A stretch of DNA of 64,000 bases, taken from Pollenia angustigena. Taxonomy: Eukaryota; Arthropoda; Insecta; Diptera; Polleniidae. Below, in pieces: positions 57,202-64,000 of this stretch. The stretch is from the NCBI GenBank assembly GCA_930367215.1, contig OV884059.1, positions 65,381,393 to 65,445,392 on the forward strand. The letters run 5' to 3'. Each line of letters starts with the position of its first letter. The stretch's first letter is position 1. The translations under genes and the position numbers were made by a program. The notes under the pieces were generated by a model. It was not told where the DNA came from. It searched no databases and worked only from the letters and a program-made list of their open reading frames with translations.

Positions 57202-60200
57202 CTATGTTGTCTGGCTGCTAGTGCTCCCACGCAGCCATCCGGTCGATTCAGTAAAGGAGTGGATCCTGTTTACATCAACATCAGAGAGACAAGTTTTGTC
57301 CCCAAGGGCTCTTCGACCAAACATTTTGAGTCTTAGATCTCCGAATGCCGGGCAATTACAGAGAAGATGTTCCGTTGACTCTTCCTCCTCCTCCTCGCCG
57401 CAACTTCTACATAAGTCATTGTAAGGGAGCCCCAGCCTCTGGGCGTGCCTCCCAATGGGCCAATGGCCGGTTATAACCGCAATCAGGTTTCTAAGATGAT
57501 GTCTGGACAGCTGTAATGCCCGCCGTGTCCTTTTTTCATCTATGATGGGCCAGATTTTCCTGGTTTCCCCACAGGTAGTTTCAACGAGCCACCTCTGACT
57601 GGCGATGATATGAAACTTGTGCGCAATGAGTTGCTTACTCCTTGGGAGTGAAACACCTACATTATATGTCGAGCCGTCTCGATTCAAGGTGGTACCTGCA
57701 TACGCCAACGAATCCGCCATGCAGTTCCCCGGTATGTCCCTGTGTCCGGGGACCCAATTAAGGGTGACCAGTGAATGTCTCGCTATCTCCTCCAGAGACA
57801 TCCGGCATTCTCGGACAATTCTCGATGTGATGAACACATTCTCCAGGGATCTTATGGCCGCCTTGCTATCGGTAATAATGTGAATATCCCTTCCAGATAT
57901 ATCACCGTACCGGATGCGTCTCGCGGCTGTGTAGATGGCCATTATCTCGGCCTGGATGACACTGCAGTGGTCCGGCAGCCTTATAGGAATGCTCCAGTTT
58001 AGCTGCTCGGAGTATATGCCAGAACCGACACCACACAGTGTTTTAGACCCGTCCGTGAAAATTTGAATCGCGTTCGCGGGAATTTGTAGGTCATCATAGT
58101 GAACCACATTATCCAAAATGCTTACCGTGAAGCCAGGATCAAAGATTGGCTCGGGTGTGACATAATCAACATCCATGTTCCAATTAATTTCGTTCAGAAT
58201 ATTAGCATGTCCGATATTGTAATCCCTCCATGCTCCGGTGGCCCTTAGTCTTACCGCCGCGTTCGCAGCTAAACTTTTCGCCAAAATGTCTGGTGGTAAC
58301 CAGTTTAAAATCGTAAACAGTGCCTTAGAGGGGGTTGTTCTAATGGCACCTGTTACCGCTATCGCCACCATTCTCATTGTACGTTCAAACCTAATTTGAT
58401 GACTCTTCACCTCGAGTACCGGCCACCAAACAGCTGCCCCGTAGAATAGAATGGGTTTAATGACACATTCGTATAGCCAATATACATTTCTCGGGTTAAT
58501 TCCCCAGTTTAGGCCAATGGCCCCTTTGCAGCAATATAATGCAGTTGCCGCCTTATTAGTCCTGGAAATGGTGTTCATCCTCCAGTTCAGTTTGCTGTCC
58601 AATATTAGCCCAAGATACTTGGCGCTGTCAGACAGTTCCAGCGAGATCCCCTTTATCCTCGGGGTATCAAATTTGGGAATTTTGTATCTCCTTGTGAAAA
58701 GTACCAGTTCCGTTTTGGAAGGATTTACATCCAGTCCACATCCCTGGCACCATTTTGTTAGGACGTCCAATGCGGACTCCATTAGTTCAGACAATAGTCT
58801 GGGATCTTTACCCAGAGCCACAACTGCAACGTCATCCGCATAAGCAACCGTTCTGCAGCACGTCCTTTCCATGGCCCTGAGTAGGGTATTCATATTCAGA
58901 TTCCAAAGTAATGGTGAGAGTACACCGCCTTGCGGGGTGCCCCTAGTCGCAACCTTGGAGATGTTCGAGGCGCCCAAGTTGGATTCAATACGCCTGAAGT
59001 GCAGGATACTGCTGACAAATTGAATAATCGCCGGGTCGATTTCCAAATGTCTCATTGCGTTTATAACCGATTCAGGTTCAACGTTGTTGAAAGCGCCCTC
59101 AATATCTAGGAATGCAACTAAGGCAAATTCCTTGTAATGCAGGGATCTCTCTATGTGGCCCACCAATGAGTGAAGCGCAGTTTCCGTGGACCTTCCCTTC
59201 GTGTAGGCGTGTTGAGCCAGTGACAAGGAATTGTGTCCTAACGATGATCTAATATGACTATCCAAAATCCTCTCCAGTGTTTTCAGTAGAAAGGAGGATA
59301 GACTAATTGGTCTAAAGTCCTTAGCCATAGTGTGAGATGTCTTCCCACTCTTGGGGATGAAGACGATCTTATATGTTGTCCAAGTTAATGGGACATATGA
59401 GAGACTCAGGCAGGCTCTAAAAATTGCCAAGAGCCATGGCATCAATATTCCCAGGTTTTTTTGTAGATCCGCTGGGATAATGCCATACGGACCTGGAGAT
59501 TTAAAGGGATGGAAGCTTTTGACCGCCCATTCCACACGATGGCGAGTTATCGGAATATTAGAGATATCCCGAGTGCCAGTAAATGTTACCTCCCTAGGCA
59601 CATCATCAGTGCAACCTGGGAAGTGTGTATTCATCAGGACCTCAAGGGAGTCCCGACTGTTTGGGGTCCAGGATCCGTCCATCTTCCGTATATACGATGG
59701 AATAGCTGGTTTAGAGGATAAAATCTTACGTAGCCGACTTGTCTCCGAGGAGTTTTCCACGTCGCTGCAGAAATTCCTCCATGACTGTCTCTTGGCCTTC
59801 CTTATAAGATTTTTGAATCCATTTACTGAGGACTTGTAACTGTTCCAAACACCATTACGTTTTGCCTCATTAAAGAGTTTCCTGCTTTCTTTGCGTTTTT
59901 CAGCAATCTCCGCATTCCACCATATGGGCTTAGATTTGCCCTTCCTGTCGATTCTTTTACAGGATTCGTTCGTTGCCTCAATTAAGACACCAGTCAAAGA
60001 CTCCACTGCGGAGTCGAGCATGGACACACTGTCTATGAGAACCGGGCCCATAGGCAGCTTGTCCTCGAGTACACTCGCATAGATAGACCAGTTGGTCCTT
60101 CTTCTATTTGTGTAGGGTTTAGCTGAATCAACTCTAAAGGAGAAATTGAAATCAATATACATGTGATCAGAGAGGGAACAGTCCTTTGACACATTCCAAT

Positions 60201-60798
60201 CGCTAATCATATCCGCGAACTTATCACAAATAAGCGTAACATCAAGAACCTCCCTTCTGTTAGTTACAATAAAGGTGGGCTCACTACCCCTATTAACTAC
60301 TGTTAGTTCATTTTCTACTATGAAGTCCAAAAGCGACTCACCTCGTGGATTGACATCCGAGCTTCCCCAGATGGTATGATGTGCATTAGCATTAGCACAT
60401 ATTATTAGGGGGATGTTGCGCCTGCTGGCATACGACATCGCCTTCCTGGTTGTGGAGTTTGGTGGATTAGCACCCTGATCGTGTGCCATGTAGCAGCTCA
60501 TGAACCAAACTGTTCTGGTTCTGCATTCTACTGCGACAGTGCAGGTGTCCTTATCGCTAAAATCAGAAAGAATGAAAGCTTTAAGGATGTTTTTGACCAT
60601 AACGCAAGCCCTGGTCTTACCTTGATCGGCTGCGTACAGAGTACTATAGCCGTCTAAACTGAGTCCGCAAACCCTGTCTCTATACAACAATGGTTCTTGG
60701 ATACATATAAGCTCCTCCGTGCCTGAAGCCAATCGGAGGAGAAGGGCAGCTGACGCCGCTTTAGAGTGATGAAGGTTGATTTGTGTAACCTTCATCAT
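57202..60798 (-). CDS. LINE ORF2: endonuclease, reverse transcriptase, RNase H
   Basis: 1198 residues, uninterrupted. Residues 1-225 form an AP-type endonuclease (INLHHSKAA, CIQEPL, NANAHHTIWGS, DVTLICD, SLSDHM). It nicks target DNA to prime reverse transcription. RT spans about 480-760: FRPISLSSFLLKTLERIL (493), VAFLDIEGAFNNV, RGTPQGGVLSPLLWNLNMN, AYADDVAVV (about 651, catalytic DD). RNase H spans about 912-1030: IFTDGSK, IQAEIMAI, HIITDSKAA and GNCMADSLAY, so D, E, D and a late D are all present. A zinc knuckle CRSCG...EHLLCNC lies at about 1129-1146. The start MMKVTQ overlaps the ORF1 stop by ATGA, suggesting translation by termination and re-initiation. All catalytic residues that I can check are present. 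Confidence 0.96.
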   Translation of the reverse strand: MMKVTQINLHHSKAASAALLLRLASGTEELICIQEPLLYRDRVCGLSLDGYSTLYAADQGKTRACVMVKNILKAFILSDFSDKDTCTVAVECRTRTVWFMSCYMAHDQGANPPNSTTRKAMSYASRRNIPLIICANANAHHTIWGSSDVNPRGESLLDFIVENELTVVNRGSEPTFIVTNRREVLDVTLICDKFADMISDWNVSKDCSLSDHMYIDFNFSFRVDSAKPYTNRRRTNWSIYASVLEDKLPMGPVLIDSVSMLDSAVESLTGVLIEATNESCKRIDRKGKSKPIWWNAEIAEKRKESRKLFNEAKRNGVWNSYKSSVNGFKNLIRKAKRQSWRNFCSDVENSSETSRLRKILSSKPAIPSYIRKMDGSWTPNSRDSLEVLMNTHFPGCTDDVPREVTFTGTRDISNIPITRHRVEWAVKSFHPFKSPGPYGIIPADLQKNLGILMPWLLAIFRACLSLSYVPLTWTTYKIVFIPKSGKTSHTMAKDFRPISLSSFLLKTLERILDSHIRSSLGHNSLSLAQHAYTKGRSTETALHSLVGHIERSLHYKEFALVAFLDIEGAFNNVEPESVINAMRHLEIDPAIIQFVSSILHFRRIESNLGASNISKVATRGTPQGGVLSPLLWNLNMNTLLRAMERTCCRTVAYADDVAVVALGKDPRLLSELMESALDVLTKWCQGCGLDVNPSKTELVLFTRRYKIPKFDTPRIKGISLELSDSAKYLGLILDSKLNWRMNTISRTNKAATALYCCKGAIGLNWGINPRNVYWLYECVIKPILFYGAAVWWPVLEVKSHQIRFERTMRMVAIAVTGAIRTTPSKALFTILNWLPPDILAKSLAANAAVRLRATGAWRDYNIGHANILNEINWNMDVDYVTPEPIFDPGFTVSILDNVVHYDDLQIPANAIQIFTDGSKTLCGVGSGIYSEQLNWSIPIRLPDHCSVIQAEIMAIYTAARRIRYGDISGRDIHIITDSKAAIRSLENVFITSRIVRECRMSLEEIARHSLVTLNWVPGHRDIPGNCMADSLAYAGTTLNRDGSTYNVGVSLPRSKQLIAHKFHIIASQRWLVETTCGETRKIWPIIDEKRTRRALQLSRHHLRNLIAVITGHWPIGRHAQRLGLPYNDLCRSCGEEEEEESTEHLLCNCPAFGDLRLKMFGRRALGDKTCLSDVDVNRIHSFTESTGWLRGSTSSQTT

Positions 60799-62308
60799 AG
60801 TTCATCGCTATGGACGACTGTGACGTTGGCATCCTCTGGGTCGTCGTCCGATTCCAGAAGGATGTCCTCATCGTCCGCCACTTCCATCTTGCCAAAGAAG
60901 TCACCCACAAGTCCACTGACCGATTGAGTGTCTTCATTGGCCGATGACGTAGCGGAATCGTCTTCCATATGCTCCGTTGATGCTGTTGCTGTTGTGGTAG
61001 TCACCGGAGCTTGAGGCTTCTCTTTGTCATCACCTTTGTAGACTCGGAGGAAGATAGTTCCAAATCCATAGAATATCTTCCCCTGTGTCTTCCGAAGTGA
61101 CGGCAGAGAGTCACTGTTTATTATAACAGTGGCCTTCCTGGACTCTTCAACAGATTCAGAAACCCTCACTACTTTCCAGTCCTGTGTGGGTAGCTGGGGG
61201 TTACTGATCTGTATAATTTCCAGGATCTCCTTGGGGTCGGATGGCTCAGCGGGGATCTTGGCAATAGATCTGGGCCTTTGCGGTACATCGGCCAGAGGTA
61301 TTGCCTCAATCTTAGCGCCCTGCCAAACTTCCCCCAGGGACTCCACGGCAGCCTTGTACAGCAGCGCTGAACGCTCATCTGCACACGCTATCAGTTTAAT
61401 GTGACCTTGATACCAGCCGGCATCTTCACATTGTGGTGGTGGTCCAGGGTTACCCCTTAAGACATTAAGGAACGCCCTACTAAGTGCGACGACAACCAGC
61501 TTCCAGTTCTTGGATGAAATGGTGCCGTCACTGGCGTTGCGGTCAATGATCGCCCAAATGAGGTGGTCTTTAGCCACATCTTTGTACGACCTGTTTTGCG
61601 GCCGTTGAGGCGTATATTTGGACCGTTTAGTCCCAGGAAGTGTGTCCTCCCCTGACCGTTGCCGTTTAGGCGCTGCTTCGGTTGGCTTCCGTTCAGGATT
61701 GCCTTCCTCTGCAGAGGGAGGTCCACGTTTTAAACCCTCAATATGGGTTTTTGCCCACTGAAGAGAAGTTTTCTCCTGCTCAGTGAGCTCACCAACCGGT
61801 TTTTCACCAAGTCGGCTAATGATTTTGTGCGCCTGGTTGTGAAGGCCCGTTTAGATGCATTTATGTGCCTTTGGGGTTTTTTGGTAGGTGCCGTAGAGGC
61901 TAAGGGAGGTGCATCAGAGAGCATCGAATCATTCTTCGTGTGCTCTCTTTGCACAGGTTTCGGCACATGGGAAACTGGATTTCTGGCAGACTGAGTCTGT
62001 ACCGTCAAGCCAGCACCCGAGGAAGGGGTTTTGACAGGTTTTTCTCCCGTCCGGACCTGAGAAGCCTTAGAGGTACCTGGTTTCGAAGAACCCTGCACCA
62101 AGCTTGGTTTACGACCGCCTGACGGCTTAGTCGTGTGTTTTTGCGCACTAGTAGCTAACCGTCTAGCAGAGCCTGGCGCAACCACCTTGCTAGACGAGGT
62201 CTCAGTAGCATTCAACATACTACAGCCTGATACGGACGCTGTAGTAGTAGGGTCTCCGGGGATTATGAAGCCCTTTGCCGGATACTTAGGGCATGAATTT
62301 TCGGACAT
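60795..62308 (-). pseudogene. LINE ORF1, DUF4780-type, one frameshift
   Basis: The N-terminal part (MSENSCPKYPAKGFIIPGDP from 62308; an upstream ATG at 62398 is also in frame) is rich in S, T, P and K and runs in one frame to 61730. Between about 61860 and 61730 the sense passes to a second frame (SRLGEKPVGELTEQEK, THIEGLKRGPPSAEEGNPER) that continues through KDHLIWAIIDRNASDGTIS to the stop at 60797-60795. The domain with CEDAGWYQGHIKLIACADER and QGKIFYGFGTIFLRVYKG matches what I know as DUF4780, found in ORF1 of fly LINEs; its role is probably RNA binding. The C terminus is acidic. The frameshift should stop production of the full protein from this copy, unless it is a sequencing error. Confidence 0.85.
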
Positions 62309-62398
62309 TTCGGGGGGGGGTGAATTGGGGTTGCATTTTATGCCTAACTGCCAGGCGAAAGAATACCTGCCGCTCCTCTGGAGACAGACGCAGACCAT

Positions 62399-62669
62399 CA
62401 GCCGCTCAATATGAGAACAGACGCAGGAGGCCTAACAGTTGACCGTAAAAGGCCAGCGGACGCATAGTCATTAGCCGCTCCAACTAGGAGAAAACAGACG
62501 CTAATAGACAGGGGGGGGGGGGGGGGTAGTTCTTGGTTCGTACTCGGTTTAGACCCTTCTGGCATGGGAGGCCCTACCGGTCTTGACTGACGTCACTACC
62601 GCCAGCATGACTCTAAACGTCCTTGTACTTAAGCCCTCGCATCGCGGCAAGATGACTACCCATTCGCGA
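62399..62669 (-). promoter_or_regulatory. LINE 5' UTR, presumed internal promoter region
   Basis: Non-coding stretch between the target duplication and ORF1. It contains repeated words (GAGAACAGACGCAGGAGGCC; AGAAAACAGACGCTAATAG) and a run of 16 C on the sense strand (G at 62512-62527). Full-length LINEs usually carry an internal promoter here; I see no specific core element, so this is inference. Confidence 0.4.
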
Positions 62670-62680
62670 GTATGATGTTA
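62670..62680. repeat. Target-site duplication of the LOA/I-type LINE, right copy
   Basis: GTATGATGTTA, matching 57089-57099. Confidence 0.9.
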
Positions 62681-63455
62681 TTATTATCTTAAACTGTAAC
62701 GAGTTGTTATTAATTATGGTTTTAGGCGACTAAACTGTTTTCCGGTAGTAGGGTTTATATGGGGCCTAGGGTAAATTATGGAACGATCATCACGAAATTT
62801 CACAGCGTCATTTCTAGTCCTTTAAAACTGTGACGTACCATTTTCTGTTATGCTAGCATTATTAATTATGGTTTTAGGTGTACTAAAGTGTTTTCCGGGA
62901 GTAGGGTTTCTATGGGGCCTAGGGTAAATTATGGACCGATCGTCACGAAATTTCACAGTATTATTTCTACTTCTAAAAAACTTTGACGTACCAAATTTTG
63001 TTACGCTAGCGTTATTTTTTACGGTTTTAGGCGTACTAAACTGTTTTCCCGGAGTAGTGTTTATATGGGGCTTAGGGTAAATTATGGACGGATCTTCACG
63101 AAATTTAACAGCGTGATTTCCAGTCAAACAAAACAAATTTTTGCGAAATCTTATCTCATTCCGTGCCTTTTTCCAGCATTTATGTTATTTTTTGTAACAA
63201 AATTATCAGTTTTTTTAGGTGGTGGTTCCACATTTTGGCTTTCAATCCCAAACTGCTTAGGATAACTACAAGCAATTTGGCACCAAGTTTGTTCATTTCT
63301 TTTGAGTTGTTCGAAAGTGAGCGTGTTTTCAACAGACGGACAGACAGACGGACATGGCTAAATCGACTTAGAATTACTCAAGGAGAAAAAATTTTCACAC
63401 GGAATGACAAACTTAATATACCCTCTTCACAACTAATTGTGGTGGAGGGTATACA
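62681..63455 (+). repeat. Remainder of the dispersed repeat, with 152 bp tandem array
   Basis: Three units with period 152-153 bp start near 62715, 62867 and 63020, each with GTTTTAGGCGTACTAAACTG, TATGGGGCCTAGGGTAAATT and ATGGACCGATCGTCACGAAA. Then come GACGGACAGACAGACGGACA and ATGGCTAAATCGACTTAGAA, and a terminal hairpin TATACCCTC...GAGGGTATA (63418-63452). The minus-strand 104-codon frame is a by-product. The pre-insertion repeat can be read from 57005-57099 into 62681. Confidence 0.75.
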
Positions 63456-63504
63456 AAAATCTAATAAGAATTGAAGTCACCAGAAACTTGAAGTGAAATA
63501 TTAA

Positions 63505-64000
63505 AACGGAACAAGTTAAAATGCTAAATGTATTGGACTGTGTCGAATCTTTTATACTCTACACTAAGAATTTCCCCACAATTTTTAGTCAAATAAAACT
63601 GATGTGCTCCAAATTTCTTGTATTCAGGTATCATGGGGGCTCTTAATGGTACTCATGCTAACCTATGGACGGATTACTAAAAAACTTGGTAGTGAAATTT
63701 CTAGCCGTTCACAACTCAATCGAAACAAATTTCATAGCAATATTCTTATTTAAAAGTTTTTAGGCATATTAAATTGATTTTTGGGAGTTGTTTTTATGTG
63801 GGACCTGTGGTCAATAACGGACCGATTATAAAAAAATTCGACGTATAAAAGTGATTTTCGGCGAGGGATTATATATAGGATTAGTTTTATGGTGTTATTT
63901 TTAGTCATATAAGACCAATTTAGATCAAACTTCATAATAATAACAATATTTTTTTTAGTTAAAAGGCTACTTTACACTATTTTACTAGCTATTAATACTT
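63505..64000 (+). repeat. Next copy of the same dispersed repeat, cut by the window end
   Basis: Begins ACGGAACAAGTTAAAATGCT, TTGGACTGTGTCGAATCTTT, TATACTCTACACTAAG, paralleling 57005. GACCTGTGGTCAATAACGG and ACCGATTATAAAAAAATTCG at 63800 are diverged forms of the 152 bp unit. No gene. Confidence 0.6.

Larger units (their letters stand above)
57100..62669 (-). mobile_element. Full-length LOA/I-type LINE
   Basis: A 5.57 kb non-LTR retrotransposon on the minus strand with 5' UTR (62399-62669), ORF1, ORF2 overlapping by ATGA, a short 3' UTR and a tail of CCTAA units, flanked by an 11 bp duplication. Endonuclease, RT, RNase H and a terminal zinc knuckle in one ORF2 place it in the RNase H-bearing group (LOA, I and relatives); LOA (Baggins/Bilbo-like) is my best guess. 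Base composition is much less AT-rich than the surroundings, as expected of a young coding element. ORF2 is intact; ORF1 has one frameshift. Confidence 0.95.

Noticed and set aside
57617..59839. Plus-strand open frames of 75-162 codons
   Set aside because: They are antisense shadows of the intact LINE ORF2 on the minus strand.
62822..63136. 104-codon minus-strand frame with internal repetition
   Set aside because: The repetition follows the 152 bp DNA tandem unit, and the frame is a by-product of two units with lengths close to a multiple of three.
1..64000. CRISPR array or bacterial operon
   Set aside because: Composition, introns and retroelements show nuclear eukaryotic DNA. The tandem arrays found have no spacer-repeat pattern.

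Overview
This is a 64 kb, strongly AT-rich stretch of a eukaryotic, almost certainly insect, genome. The evidence is the density and kind of its transposons: LOA/I-type, jockey-type and CR1/L2-type LINEs, a Penelope-like element, hAT, piggyBac, PIF/Harbinger-like, pogo/Tigger-like and Helitron sequences, many short inverted-repeat elements (MITEs), and a dispersed GACGGACAG / GAGGGTATA repeat of a kind I associate with brachyceran flies. A calyptrate-fly-like genome is my inference; the species cannot be named from this window. I found no convincing host protein-coding exon, no intact tRNA or rRNA and no CRISPR array. Nearly all long open frames belong to mobile elements, and most other open frames are chance frames in AT-rich or palindromic DNA.

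Layout. 1-13.4 kb is AT-rich spacer with several inverted-repeat elements, a tRNA-like inverted repeat, and a truncated copy of a hAT element (5331-6925). 13.5-18.5 kb is one DNA transposon with about 500 bp terminal inverted repeats. It encodes a spliced, now broken, transposase-like protein on the minus strand, and one exon is split by a 1.57 kb hAT element with a perfect 8 bp target duplication. 19.2-21.0 kb and 52.6-53.9 kb are two opposed copies of a non-autonomous Helitron-like element built of about 400 bp tandem units. 21.7-30.2 kb is a string of MITEs plus a pogo/Tigger remnant. 30.2-33.1 kb is a second hAT copy (8 bp duplication ACTACAAG) holding a 5'-truncated Penelope-like element and a LINE 3' end. 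35.3-36.0 kb is a decayed Helitron helicase. 36.6-37.9 kb is a three-level nest (MITE, piggyBac, foldback), and 38.6-39.4 kb is a PIF-like MITE containing a hAT MITE.

39.6-42.7 kb is a jockey-type LINE interrupted by a CR1/L2-type LINE. 43.1-47.05 kb holds two hAT-type elements end to end that share the target octamer ATCTGTAT (three copies), the second containing a foldback element that itself contains a hAT MITE. 47.8-57 kb is spacer with further MITEs. 57.1-62.67 kb is a full-length LOA/I-type LINE (minus strand) with an intact 1198-residue ORF2 and a clean 11 bp target duplication, inserted in a fly-type dispersed repeat that resumes at 62681 with a 152 bp tandem array.

The window is therefore best read as layered transposon strata. 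Target duplications and nesting give a relative order of events. The LOA/I-type LINE is the youngest and best-preserved element; the Helitron helicase, jockey and Tigger remnants are the oldest.
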